A DNA stretch of 48,300 bases from Burkholderiales bacterium (GCA_017307865.1 JAFKGE010000042.1:1-48300); one strand, 5' to 3'; shown: positions 19,614 to 29,369, counted from the stretch's first letter. The notes: generated by a model not told the origin, from the letters alone. A program made the numbers and translations.

Positions 19614-20213
19614 ATGAGTCAAGACAAACCGCTTGAAGACGCCCAGCGTCGCGAAAGCGAAGACCCCGAGGAGGCCGTCCGCCCCATGCCGGTGGTGGTG
19701 CTGCTGATCGCCGTGGTCATGGCGCTCTGGGGCGTGGTCTACATCCTGTACTCCGAGCCCCTGGACAACTCCCGGTTTGGCGACCAGCGCACCCTGGCCG
19801 AGCTTTCCGGGCCGGCGCCGGGCGCGGCTGGCGGCAAGGTCGACGGTGCCGCCATCTTTGCCGCCCAATGCGTGGCCTGCCACCAGGCCACCGGCAAGGG
19901 CCTGCCGGGGGTCTTTCCGCCGCTGGACGGCTCGGAATGGGTGCATGGCGAGCCGCGCATCCTGGCCAACATCCTGCTGCACGGCATCACCGGTGAAATC
20001 GAGGTGGAGGGCCAGAAGTTCAATGGCCAGATGCCCTCGTTTCATCAACTGAGCGACGCCGAACTGGCCGCCGTGGCCAGTCACATCCGCAGCAGCTGGA
20101 GCAACAAGTCCGAGGCCATCGAGGCCAGCGTGTTCGAGGCCGAGCGCAAGGCCGGCGCGTCGCGCACCGCGCCCTTCGAGGGCGGCGCGGCGCTCAAGGC
20201 GCTGATGAAGTAG
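19614..20213 (+). CDS. Membrane-anchored mono-haem cytochrome c, CcoP-like third oxidase subunit
   Basis: 199 residues. One transmembrane helix (about 25-46) precedes a single cytochrome c domain with C86-V-A-C89-H90 and a candidate axial Met140 in NGQMPSF. It takes the position of ccoP, but standard CcoP has two haems and about 300 residues. Here only one haem domain is present. The C-terminal tail (about 170-199) is charged and unlike CcoP. It starts 13 bp after ccoO with an aaaggac ribosome site. It probably delivers electrons to CcoO/CcoN. I leave the symbol empty because of the domain difference. Confidence 0.9.
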   Translation: MSQDKPLEDAQRRESEDPEEAVRPMPVVVLLIAVVMALWGVVYILYSEPLDNSRFGDQRTLAELSGPAPGAAGGKVDGAAIFAAQCVACHQATGKGLPGVFPPLDGSEWVHGEPRILANILLHGITGEIEVEGQKFNGQMPSFHQLSDAELAAVASHIRSSWSNKSEAIEASVFEAERKAGASRTAPFEGGAALKALMK

Positions 20214-20238
20214 CCGAAGGCGGCCGCCGGAGCGCAGC

Positions 20239-20889
20239 ATGTGGCGCACCCTTCTTGCCAGCGCGCTGCTCCTCGTGTGCGGCTGGAGCGCCGCCACCTG
20301 GCTGACGGACGGCTTCCAGGTCTGGACCGACGAAGGCGCGCGCCGCTTGGAGGTGGCCCTCGAACCGATAGCCGCACCGCGCGTCGTGGCCCAGGGCCCC
20401 GATGTGGGCGAGCTGGAATTGCCGCAGCTGCTGGCCCGGCACGGCGGCGTGACCATCGTCGACTTCATCTACACCCGCTGCCTCACCGTGTGCCGCACGC
20501 TGGGCGGCAGCTTTCAGCAATTGCAGGACGCACTGCAGGCCGACGCCCGCGCCGGCAAGCCGAGCGGCGTGCGCCTGTTGTCGATCAGCTTCGACGGTGC
20601 GCACGACGACCCGGCGGCGCTGAAGACCTACGCCCAGGGCCTGAAGGCCGAGCCCGAGCTGTGGCGCTTCGTGCGCGTGCCCGACGCGGCCCAGCAGCAG
20701 GCCCTGCTGCTCCGCCTGGGCGTGGTGGTGGTGCCCGACGGGCGCGGCGACTTCGAGCACAACGCCGCGCTGCTGGTGTTCGACGCACGCGGGCGCATGG
20801 TGCGCATATTCGACCTGGCCGAGCAGCAACTGGCGCTGGACTACGCGCGCCACCTGGCGCGCCAGGGCGTGCACAAGGACCTGCTGTGA
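20239..20889 (+). CDS. SCO1/SenC-family copper chaperone
   Basis: 216 residues: an N-terminal membrane anchor and a periplasmic thioredoxin-like domain. The copper ligands C81 and C85 (IYTRCLTVCRTLG) and H174 (FEHNAALLVFD) are all present. Sco proteins load copper into terminal oxidases, consistent with the genes just upstream. It lies 25 bp after the cytochrome c gene and overlaps the next gene by 4 bp. Confidence 0.92.
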   Translation: MWRTLLASALLLVCGWSAATWLTDGFQVWTDEGARRLEVALEPIAAPRVVAQGPDVGELELPQLLARHGGVTIVDFIYTRCLTVCRTLGGSFQQLQDALQADARAGKPSGVRLLSISFDGAHDDPAALKTYAQGLKAEPELWRFVRVPDAAQQQALLLRLGVVVVPDGRGDFEHNAALLVFDARGRMVRIFDLAEQQLALDYARHLARQGVHKDLL

Positions 20890-21557
20890 ACGCGCGCGCC
20901 CAGGCCCTCATCGGCGCGGCCCTGCTGGCGGTGCTGGCCTTGGCGCCCGTGCGCCACGCCATGGAGGCCGGCATGTGGCGCCACATGATGCTGCAGTTTC
21001 CGCTGTGGATGGCGGCCGGTGCGCTGCTCGTGGCGGCCCTGCCCGCGCGTGCGCGTGCCCTCGTCGCGCGCTGCAACGCCTACGGCATCACCGGGTTGGT
21101 GGGGGTGGCGCTGGCGCTGGCGGTGGGGATGGTGCCGCGCGTGCTGGACCTGGCCCTGCTGCGTCCCGAGGTGGAATGGACCAAGCTGGCCGCGCTGCTG
21201 CTGGCGGGCGCCGCGCTGCGCCTGTCCTGGCGGCCGGCCGGGCTGGTGCTGCAGTTTTTCTTTTTGGGCAACGTGCTGCCCATGATGGCGGTGGTCGGCT
21301 CGCTCTATGTCGATTCGCCGCTGCGCCTGTGCAACGCCTATCTGCTGGACGACCAGGTGCGCCTGGGCCAGTGGCTGATCGGTGTCGCTGCCACCATCGC
21401 CGTGGCCTGGCTGGCCTGGGTGGGTTGGCAGCAGGTGCGCCGCGAGGACTTGGCGCGCGCGGCCGCCGTGGCCGCGGACCCGGCGTCGTTGGTCAGCGCC
21501 CCCGCAGCAGCACGCGCGCCAGCTCCGCAAAGCCCGCACCCCGCTCGCCACGGGTGA
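20886..21557 (+). CDS. Polytopic membrane protein linked to the cbb3 oxidase (possibly assembly)
   Basis: 223 residues starting at GTG 20886, which overlaps the Sco stop codon. About five to six hydrophobic segments are visible. MWRHMMLQFPLWMAAG near the start has a His-Met motif reminiscent of, but not clearly homologous to, the CtaG copper-assembly family. LVLQFFFLGNVLPMMAVVGS and DSPLRLCNAYLLDDQVRLGQ follow. Coupling to sco and position in the oxidase operon suggest a role in oxidase assembly or copper supply. The last 65 bp overlap the convergent HAD gene, and the C-terminal tail is Ala/Pro-rich. Confidence 0.8.
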   Translation: MNARAQALIGAALLAVLALAPVRHAMEAGMWRHMMLQFPLWMAAGALLVAALPARARALVARCNAYGITGLVGVALALAVGMVPRVLDLALLRPEVEWTKLAALLLAGAALRLSWRPAGLVLQFFFLGNVLPMMAVVGSLYVDSPLRLCNAYLLDDQVRLGQWLIGVAATIAVAWLAWVGWQQVRREDLARAAAVAADPASLVSAPAAARAPAPQSPHPARHG

Positions 21558-22317
21558 CGTAGCGCGGCAGCGTGGCCAGCTGCGGCACGAAGCGCGCGAT
21601 GTTGGCCACGCCCACGCTGTGCGCAAAGTGCTCGAACATCAGCTGGTCGTTGGTCGAGTCGCCCACGTAGACCCAGCGGTCCGTCTCGGCCGCCAGCTCG
21701 CGCCCGAACCGCTCGCGCACGATCCAGCACGCGCCCTGCCACTTGTTGTGCGTGCCGTACCAGCCGTTGATGTGGATGGAGCTGACGGTGGCGTTCATGC
21801 CGGCCGCGTGCATCAGCGCCACGCAGCGGTCGATGGCGGCCTGGGGCAGGTGGGTGAATTCGCTGTGGTCGATGGCGATGTCGCATTCGCGCCCGGCCGA
21901 GTCCCGCGCGCGCCGCGCGCCCGGCACCGTGGCCTCGATCTGGGCCAGCACCTGCTGCATGCGCGCGAAGTGGGCGGCGCGCGTGGCAGCATCTTGTTGA
22001 TATATTTTTGATAGCTGCCTGCGCTTATTGGGCGGGCGCTGGAGGCCTATTTGGCCAATATTCTGCGGAACCAGGGCCACCGCCCCGTTCTCCGCCACGA
22101 TGGCATCCACCGGCCAGTGCGCTGCCATGGGCTCGCTCCAGCCCACCGGCCGACCGGTGATCGGGATGACGTGCAGGCCCGCCGCCTTCAGATCGGTCAG
22201 CGCCTGCAAGGCATCCGGCGTGATGGCGCCGTCGGTGGTCAGGGTGTCGTCGATGTCGGTGAATAGGCCGACGAGGTGCGTCTGCTCGGTTGCAGGCCAG
22301 TCGATCAGGGGTGTCAT
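21493..22317 (-). CDS. HAD-superfamily hydrolase, Cof/sugar-phosphatase type
   Basis: 274 residues. HAD motif I is FTDIDDTLTTDG (D21, D23), motif II is IPITGRP, and motif IV is VGDSTNDQLMFEHF, with a large C2-type cap between. The HINGWYGTHNKWQG region resembles sugar-phosphate phosphatases, but the substrate is not evident. Residues 87-105, between the VAENGAVALVPQ strand and the cap, are encoded by a family 1 repeat (22003-22058), with the frame intact. Its ATG overlaps the stop of the upstream acyltransferase (ATGA). Its 3' end overlaps the convergent membrane-protein gene by 65 bp. Confidence 0.88.
   Translation of the reverse strand: MTPLIDWPATEQTHLVGLFTDIDDTLTTDGAITPDALQALTDLKAAGLHVIPITGRPVGWSEPMAAHWPVDAIVAENGAVALVPQNIGQIGLQRPPNKRRQLSKIYQQDAATRAAHFARMQQVLAQIEATVPGARRARDSAGRECDIAIDHSEFTHLPQAAIDRCVALMHAAGMNATVSSIHINGWYGTHNKWQGACWIVRERFGRELAAETDRWVYVGDSTNDQLMFEHFAHSVGVANIARFVPQLATLPRYVTRGERGAGFAELARVLLRGR
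22003..22058 (+). repeat. Family 1 palindromic repeat inside the HAD gene
   Basis: tttttgatagctgcctgcgc, then a gggcgggcgctggaggccta stretch and ttggcc. It is a strong match to the family and lies fully inside the coding sequence on the opposite strand. It contributes 18-19 residues (GQIGLQRPPNKRRQLSKIYQ). Confidence 0.85.
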
Positions 22318-23372
22318 GACACGGCCCTCAGCAGGGGTTTCTCGACCCCGCGAAACCACAACAGGCTCGCCAGCACGATGACCACGGGCAGTGCCAGCAG
22401 AAATGCCAGCAGCGCCGGAGGCGAGGCGACGCCCCAGGCCACGCGCAACCGGCCGCCGGCGTCGAGCAGCACGGTGTGCAGCAGGTACAGGCTGTAGGAG
22501 GCATTGCCCACCGCGACCAACCAGCCCGGCGGGTGCCGGTGCGTCTGCTCCAGCGTGAGCGCCAGCACCAGTGCGGATACCCCCATGACGCCGAAGCTGG
22601 CCGCTCGCAGGACTTCGACCCGGTCGAAGTAGGGCGAGGTGGTGCCCAGCGCCAGCCCAGCGGCCATCAGCAGCAGGCACAAGGGCATGGTGATGCGGGT
22701 GAAGTGGAACATGCGTGCCCGCCCGGCGTAGGCGTGGGCCAGCAAGGCCCCAGCCAGAAACTCGATCCCCAGCCCCGTGAAGACGTAGCGCAGCGGCTGC
22801 CCGCCGTTGAACACCCGCACCGGGTCGGCCAGCAACCACGCGATGCCCCATGCGGCCAGCAGCAGCATCACGACGCCGATCGTCTTGATCTGGTGGCGCT
22901 GAGGCAGCAGGGCGATCAGGCCGATCCACAGGTAGAAATAAATTTCCATCGTCAACGACCACGCCGGTGCCAGCCAGTTGTCCCAGATGTTCGGGTACAG
23001 CAGCAGGGTGCTGAAAAGCATTTTGCGCAGCGGGGGCAATTCGCTCTGGTAAACGAACACGGTCAGGAGCGCGATCAGCAGCAGCACTGGCCAGTAGCCC
23101 AGGTAGATGCGCATCAGACGCTTCTTTGCAAAGGACCAGACGCCGTGTGCGGGGATGGTGCGCCGGGCCGAGCGGTAGACCACGAAGCCGCTGAGCGCAA
23201 AGAAAATGTCCACTCCCGCAAAGCCCCAGCGCGTGGCGACGTGGGTCCACGCGAGCAGCGGATGCAGATCCCAATGCGGCAACATGTGGAAGAACAGCAC
23301 CATCAGCGCCGCGATGCCGCGCAGCGCCTGAATCCAGTTCAGGTTGGCCTGGGGGGGTACCTCAGGGTTCAT
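22314..23372 (-). CDS. Acyltransferase 3 family membrane protein (OafA-like)
   Basis: 352 residues with about ten hydrophobic segments. The N-terminal WIQALRGIAALMVLFFHMLPHW carries the conserved R and H of the family, and FAGVDIFFALSGFVVYRSAR is the second signature. These enzymes transfer acyl groups, usually acetyl, to extracytoplasmic glycans. There is no C-terminal SGNH domain. It overlaps the GT2 gene by 11 bp upstream and the HAD gene by 4 bp downstream. Confidence 0.92.
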   Translation of the reverse strand: MNPEVPPQANLNWIQALRGIAALMVLFFHMLPHWDLHPLLAWTHVATRWGFAGVDIFFALSGFVVYRSARRTIPAHGVWSFAKKRLMRIYLGYWPVLLLIALLTVFVYQSELPPLRKMLFSTLLLYPNIWDNWLAPAWSLTMEIYFYLWIGLIALLPQRHQIKTIGVVMLLLAAWGIAWLLADPVRVFNGGQPLRYVFTGLGIEFLAGALLAHAYAGRARMFHFTRITMPLCLLLMAAGLALGTTSPYFDRVEVLRAASFGVMGVSALVLALTLEQTHRHPPGWLVAVGNASYSLYLLHTVLLDAGGRLRVAWGVASPPALLAFLLALPVVIVLASLLWFRGVEKPLLRAVS

Positions 23373-24321
23373 CGTTAAGTTCGGGGGCGAGCGCGTCCCT
23401 TGGCACGGTGCTCACGTCGTGGTGCAGGAATGCGATCAGGAACTGGATGCCGATGATCAGTGGCAGTGCCGCCACCATCACCGTGCCGCTCGAAGCCGGT
23501 TGCCCGCTGGCAATGCTGAGCGCCCAATGGGCGCCGCCAAACAGCAGCGCCCAGAGGCACAGCAGGACGCCCAGGATGCTGTAGAGGCTGCCGATGCTGA
23601 AATCGCGCACCAGGTATTGATAGACGTAGCGCTTGAAAAAGCGCGAGGTGTGCTTGCGCAGGAACTCCGGCAGCACTTTCGACACTTTCAAGCCCGACTG
23701 CTCGTCAGCGTACACGGCGTCCATCGGAACGTCATGCACCACGGCGCGCACGATATTCAGGCGGTAAAGCATGTCGCTTTCAAAGAAGTAGCGCTGCTCC
23801 AATTTTTCCAGCGGCAACTCGCGCAGCACCGCAGTATGAATGGCGGTGTAACCGTTGGTCGGATCCATGATCGGCCAGTAGCCGGTGCTGAGCTTGTTGA
23901 TGAAGGACAGCGCTGCATTGCCGAACAGGCGGATCGGCGGCATGCCGCGCAGCGATTCGGGCCGGTAGAAGCGGTTGCCTTTGGTGTAGTCTGCCTTCCC
24001 CAACTTGATGGGGCGAACGAAGTGTGGGATCAGCGCAGGGTCCATCTGTCCATCGCCGTCGATCTTGACCACGACGTCCATGCCATCGGCCAGTGCCGAC
24101 TGGTAGGCCGTGACGACGGCACCGCCGACGCCGCGGTTTGCTGGGTGGTAGAGCACGCGCACCCGTGCATCGTGGTTGTGCTCTTCGATGAAGCGCCCGC
24201 TGCCCTCGGGACACGCGTCGTCGACCGCGTAGATGGCCTGCACCTCGGGGCCGATGGCGGCAATCACGCCCAGCACGTGCTGCGTGACCTTGTAGCAGGG
24301 AATGGCGACGGCGATGCGCAT
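23362..24321 (-). CDS. GT2 polyprenyl-phosphate glycosyltransferase, GtrB/DPM1-like
   Basis: 319 residues. The GT-A domain shows VAIPCYKV, YAVDDACPEGSG, NRGVGGAVVTAY and the metal-binding KIDGDGQMDP. Two C-terminal transmembrane segments (about 238-262 and 275-298) match the GtrB type, which charges undecaprenyl phosphate with a sugar on the cytoplasmic face. With the small multidrug-type protein and polytopic protein upstream, it fits a three-part periplasmic glycosylation system. It starts 12 bp after the upstream gene. Confidence 0.9.
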   Translation of the reverse strand: MRIAVAIPCYKVTQHVLGVIAAIGPEVQAIYAVDDACPEGSGRFIEEHNHDARVRVLYHPANRGVGGAVVTAYQSALADGMDVVVKIDGDGQMDPALIPHFVRPIKLGKADYTKGNRFYRPESLRGMPPIRLFGNAALSFINKLSTGYWPIMDPTNGYTAIHTAVLRELPLEKLEQRYFFESDMLYRLNIVRAVVHDVPMDAVYADEQSGLKVSKVLPEFLRKHTSRFFKRYVYQYLVRDFSIGSLYSILGVLLCLWALLFGGAHWALSIASGQPASSGTVMVAALPLIIGIQFLIAFLHHDVSTVPRDALAPELNDEP

Positions 24322-24333
24322 GGCGTCAAAGCA

Positions 24334-24678
24334 TCACAGGGATGCCAGGGAAACGCCAAGCAAGATCAGCAGCCCCCCGGCGAAGGTGCGCCAATGCAGG
24401 GGTTCGCCCAGCAGCAACCAGGCCAAGGTCGGCACGATGAGAAACGCCAGCCCCATGAAGGGATAGGCCAAGTGCAGCGGCACGTGCTTGAGAACCCATA
24501 CCCAACCGAGCGTGGTCAGACCGTAGAGCGCAAATGAGCCTATCAGCCATCCATTGGAGACCAGCGCGTACCAAGTTATGGGTTCGGTGAATGCAGCGGC
24601 CGCCTTTTTGAACAGGATTTGCCCCAGACTGATGCACAGCACGCATAGAAGGGTCAGAGCGACCGTGTACTTAGACAT
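24334..24678 (-). CDS. Small four-helix EamA/SMR-type protein, ArnE/ArnF-like flippase candidate
   Basis: 114 residues in four transmembrane helices. SLGQILFKKAA in helix 1, LHLAYPFMGLAFLIVPTLAW in helix 3 and LLLGEPLHWRTFAGGLLILLG in helix 4 match the ArnE/EmrE-like pattern. A flippase for a lipid-linked sugar made by the adjacent GT2 is the most likely role. This is inferred from context and fold. ATG 24678 is preferred, because upstream residues are the preceding gene read in another frame. It overlaps that gene by 8 bp. Confidence 0.82.
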   Translation of the reverse strand: MSKYTVALTLLCVLCISLGQILFKKAAAAFTEPITWYALVSNGWLIGSFALYGLTTLGWVWVLKHVPLHLAYPFMGLAFLIVPTLAWLLLGEPLHWRTFAGGLLILLGVSLASL

Positions 24679-26029
24679 CGCGGCTTGTGGTGTGGTAGAG
24701 CGCAGGCAATAGCGCAAGCGGGGCGGTGAAAAATGCCAGTAAATAACGGTACTCTCCGGCAATTGAAAAGGTGAACACGGCAGCCAATTGAAGCGCATAG
24801 GTACCGACTATGGCGATCTGCGACAGTTGGCGCTCGCGCAGCAGGCGTCGACAGCCGATGAGGATCAAGGCGATGCCCACCCACGGCGCCCAAAGCAGGG
24901 CACGGTAGCGCATTGAAAATTCAAACCAATCGCGCAAGAAAGGCGTGGTCGGCCATTCGACCACGTTGGTGGTGGAGACGGATTTGGTTTGCGGCAGCAC
25001 ATACTGGGCCACTGTGGGGTCTGGAATGCCGCCGTTGGCTAAGGCTGAATACAGAAATATATTGATGCGACTTGCGGCGAAGGCGGGCAGGTTGTGCCAC
25101 AGGTTGTACTTGAAGAATTCGCGGACGATGACGCGCTTTGCGTCCTTGGAGAGGGTTAGAAGAGCAGGGCCTTGAGTGAAGAATATCAGTGGGTCCCAAT
25201 AGTAGTGATCGTAGAACTGCGAAATTTGCTTCAGACTTTTTCCGCTTGAGGTCAGCGCCTCGGTGGTTCTTGGCGTCACTCGAGGTTCGTTGCGCTCCCA
25301 CAAGCCCATCGGGCGGTGCTCCAAAAATCCTACGGTTTCGTACAGGGTCAGGGGGAAGATGGTGCCGATGGGATTCTTGTAGGGGTATGTGAATTGCCCA
25401 TAAAGGCCGATCAGGCACCAGGGTAGTACGACGATAGCCCATCGAACGCGCTGGGTTCGGGGAAGTATCCAAGCCAAGGCCAGTAGTGGCAAGAGGTTCA
25501 GAATTCCGTTCGGACGCGCAAGCAAGGCAAATGGCACGGTAATGAGCAACAGCAGTGCTGCTGCCTTGTCCACGATGCGCAGGCACCAGCAGCGCCATAT
25601 CTCGAAAAGCATGCCGCTCAACGCCACTGCATAGATGCCATCGGAATAGAGGCTGCTGCTGTAATAGACCACGCTTGGGGCCAGCGCGACAAAGAATAGG
25701 CAGTAGGCGAAACTCTTCCGCATGTGCTGTGCCCAGAGCCAACTGAGGATGCGTGTGCATACGAGCGCAGCAACCAGCATTTGGAAGCCGATCGGAACTT
25801 CGACGCGGCCCGTCGTGCCGTAGAGCCAGTTCACGTACATGTACCAGAAAGCAGGCTTGTTGGCCTGAAATTCCCGGTGGGTGTCGACCTCACGCAAGAT
25901 GGCCAAGCTGTCCTGGCCCAGAATGCCAGGCCAGCACGCGACCAGCCAAGCGGTGTAAATGACCAATAGAAACAAAAACAGAGCGCCGAAACGCAGGAGT
26001 TTTTTGTTCACAGTGGGGATGGCGGTCAT
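24671..26029 (-). CDS. Polytopic membrane protein, probable GT-C-type glycosyltransferase
   Basis: 452 residues with about ten transmembrane segments. The first periplasmic loop reads CWPGILGQDSLAILREVDTH, an acidic D(S) motif in the place where GT-C enzymes keep their catalytic Asp/Glu. A large periplasmic loop follows in the second half (about 228-370). The gene is visibly AT-richer than its surroundings; for example 25021-25080 contains 30 G+C of 60. It starts with ATGA overlap after the first acyltransferase and overlaps the flippase-like gene by 8 bp. Function is inferred from context, and the acceptor glycan is unknown. Confidence 0.75.
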   Translation of the reverse strand: MTAIPTVNKKLLRFGALFLFLLVIYTAWLVACWPGILGQDSLAILREVDTHREFQANKPAFWYMYVNWLYGTTGRVEVPIGFQMLVAALVCTRILSWLWAQHMRKSFAYCLFFVALAPSVVYYSSSLYSDGIYAVALSGMLFEIWRCWCLRIVDKAAALLLLITVPFALLARPNGILNLLPLLALAWILPRTQRVRWAIVVLPWCLIGLYGQFTYPYKNPIGTIFPLTLYETVGFLEHRPMGLWERNEPRVTPRTTEALTSSGKSLKQISQFYDHYYWDPLIFFTQGPALLTLSKDAKRVIVREFFKYNLWHNLPAFAASRINIFLYSALANGGIPDPTVAQYVLPQTKSVSTTNVVEWPTTPFLRDWFEFSMRYRALLWAPWVGIALILIGCRRLLRERQLSQIAIVGTYALQLAAVFTFSIAGEYRYLLAFFTAPLALLPALYHTTSRDV

Positions 26030-27042
26030 GGTGTCCGCGGCTTGAATTTCAGCGCAGGCTTTTCCAGCCCATGCCAGCTGGCGTAGGCCAGCCCGACAGT
26101 GACGGCCAGCGACAGGACCAGAGTGCCTGCAAAGCCCAGGCCGGGCCAGGTGAAGTGGACGATGGTTTGCTGAACCGGAAAGGCGTACAGGTAGATTCCG
26201 TAAGACGGATCGCCCCATCGCCCGGCGCGGTGAAGGATCGGGGTGGACTTGGTACCGAGGTAGATGACCGCGAAAGGCAGGCCCATTAAGAGTGCGGTAT
26301 GTCGCCAACCTACCGCCCAAGCGATTGCGCAGGCCAGTCCGATGATGAGGGTCCAGACTGCGGGGCGATGGCTCCAGTGCGCTTGCAACGTGAATAGGGC
26401 GGTTCCGGCGAGGAAGAAGGCGCTCAGCTCGCGGCCGTAGTTTACGGTGCCGGTCACGTCGGCGTTGCTATGGGCGAAGAACCAAGCCATGTACAGTGCT
26501 ATGCACAGTAGCAGTACAAGGCGAAAGCGCAGCAGGCCCAGCAGCCCTGCCACGCCCAGAACGATGTAGCAGCGCACCTCGATGGGAATGGTCCACAGAG
26601 AGCCGTTGACGCCGAGCGCGTACGGGTTGTGCTCGAACACGCCGGGCAAGACGAAATGGATCTTGAGCCAAAGCCCCTGCAGGTAGTTGGCGGTGGCGCG
26701 GTGTGTCAGGTACTGCTGCAGCGGCAGCTCGGTTACCCAGGCACCGAGCCCATACGCGGCGAGTACGATGGCGGCCGTCAACGCCGGCCAGATGCGCAAG
26801 AAGCGTCGCAGTGCAAAGCGCCACAGGCTGGGGTCGCGCTGCCAGCTGGCCGCGACCAGGTAGCCGCTGAGGACAAAAAATACAGTGACGGCCAATCCGC
26901 CCACGCTGTGCACTCCGAAGAATGTCGGTTCCACCTGCCCGGTCAGCGCATATTGGTGACTGACCAGCACCATGCTGGCCGCGACGATGCGGATGGCGTC
27001 GAAGTTGTTGCCGGGGTGCGTGGCCTGCGCTCTCGAGGTCAT
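26026..27042 (-). CDS. Acyltransferase 3 family membrane protein (second copy)
   Basis: 338 residues. NNFDAIRIVAASMVLVSHQY holds the conserved R and H, and GVHSVGGLAVTVFFVLSGYL the second family signature. About ten transmembrane segments are present. It is a distant paralogue of the enzyme at 22314-23372, so the cassette could add two different acyl decorations. It starts 14 bp after prfC, so it may be co-transcribed with it. Confidence 0.92.
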   Translation of the reverse strand: MTSRAQATHPGNNFDAIRIVAASMVLVSHQYALTGQVEPTFFGVHSVGGLAVTVFFVLSGYLVAASWQRDPSLWRFALRRFLRIWPALTAAIVLAAYGLGAWVTELPLQQYLTHRATANYLQGLWLKIHFVLPGVFEHNPYALGVNGSLWTIPIEVRCYIVLGVAGLLGLLRFRLVLLLCIALYMAWFFAHSNADVTGTVNYGRELSAFFLAGTALFTLQAHWSHRPAVWTLIIGLACAIAWAVGWRHTALLMGLPFAVIYLGTKSTPILHRAGRWGDPSYGIYLYAFPVQQTIVHFTWPGLGFAGTLVLSLAVTVGLAYASWHGLEKPALKFKPRTP

Positions 27043-27056
27043 CGGATGATCCGCAA

Positions 27057-28682
<1,626 letters not shown>

Positions 28683-28692
28683 GATGAAGACG

Positions 28693-29007
28693 TTATGGCG
28701 AAGTCAGGTGCCGTGCAAGGTCGCTCGCCTGGTGCAGCACGCGCACGATGTCGATGCGCTGTGGCCCGGCGAGATAGAAGACGGCGTAGGGAAAGTGGTT
28801 CAAGGTCCAGAAACGCAGGCCGACCGCGGCGCTGGTGCGCGCGTATCGGGGCGAGCCCGTTCCTGGGTGTTTCTCGATGTGTTGCAGCGCGGCATTGACT
28901 TCGTCGCGGAAGCGCTCGGCCAGAGCCAGGTCGGACACGTCGAAGTAATACGCAAAGACTTGCTCCAGATCGTCGGCGGCCTGTTGGCTGAGAGCGATGG
29001 GGCTCAC
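28693..29007 (-). CDS. ParE/RelE-superfamily toxin
   Basis: 104 residues from GTG 29007: LSQQAADDLEQVFAYYFDVS, HIEKHPGTGSPRYAR, LRFWTLNHFPYAVFYLAG and IDIVRVLHQASDL. This is the ParE fold pattern (two helices and an antiparallel sheet ending in the R-V-LH motif). ParE proteins usually poison DNA gyrase. RelE-like mRNA cleavage cannot be excluded from sequence. The start overlaps the antitoxin stop (GTGA), the usual coupled layout. The longer frame to 29058 would only read the antitoxin gene out of frame. Confidence 0.9.
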   Translation of the reverse strand: MSPIALSQQAADDLEQVFAYYFDVSDLALAERFRDEVNAALQHIEKHPGTGSPRYARTSAAVGLRFWTLNHFPYAVFYLAGPQRIDIVRVLHQASDLARHLTSP

Positions 29008-29276
29008 GGGCGTGCCGCGGCTTTGGCGGCACGGGCGGTGGCGATGCGTGCCGTCCACGCGTCACGCTGTTCGTCCCAGGTGCGCGTGGCCGGGCCCGAA
29101 TCGATGCCCTCCTGGATCAGCGCCACGAAGCGCTCCTCGGCGGCCCGTTCCTCGTCGCGACGCACCAGGTCGCGCATGTACTCGCTGGCCGAGCTGTAGC
29201 CGCGCGCCTTGATGCGCGCGTCGACGAAGGCCTTGAGGTCCTCGGTCAGCGAGATGTTCATGGTCACGGTGCTCAT
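29004..29276 (-). CDS. ParD-like antitoxin
   Basis: 90 residues. The N-terminal MNISLTEDLKAFVDARIKA, GYSSASEYMRDLVRRDEE region is a ribbon-helix-helix DNA-binding domain. The C-terminal half is helical and charged, and should wrap the toxin. It is first in the toxin-antitoxin pair, as is normal for ParDE. A promoter with an inverted repeat lies directly upstream (29283-29312), consistent with autorepression. Confidence 0.9.
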   Translation of the reverse strand: MSTVTMNISLTEDLKAFVDARIKARGYSSASEYMRDLVRRDEERAAEERFVALIQEGIDSGPATRTWDEQRDAWTARIATARAAKAAARP

Positions 29277-29282
29277 GGGCCG

Positions 29283-29312
29283 ATTTTACGTGGGCATGGC
29301 AAGGATTGCCAA
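29283..29312 (-). promoter_or_regulatory. Promoter and operator-like palindrome for parDE
   Basis: On the minus strand TTGGCA and TAAAAT are separated by 18 bp, and transcription would start at or next to the ParD ATG. The inverted repeat ggcaa-gga-ttgcc (29298-29310) overlaps the -35 box and could be the ParD operator. No other evidence. Confidence 0.5.
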
Positions 29313-29355
29313 CGAGCGGCGCGCCCGTGATGGCGCCGCGCTGAAGCCGCGCCGA

Positions 29356-29361
29356 TATAAT
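29356..29361 (+). promoter_or_regulatory. -10 box for the ahcY transcript
   Basis: A consensus TATAAT lies 11 bp before the aptamer, so transcription would start about at the first aptamer base. The -35 region is not recognisable. Confidence 0.6.
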
Positions 29362-29369
29362 TTCAACCC

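Noticed and set aside
23344-24537. Plus-strand frame of 397 codons across the GT2 gene
   Set aside because: It has no family signatures, while the minus strand carries a convincing GT2 enzyme with its DxD motif.
24671-27042. Prophage or integrative element
   Set aside because: No integrase, attachment repeats, tRNA junction or phage genes were seen. Only composition and gene content suggest transfer.
28684-29199. Plus-strand frames across the toxin-antitoxin genes
   Set aside because: No recognisable domains; the minus-strand ParD/ParE pair with GTGA overlap explains the region.
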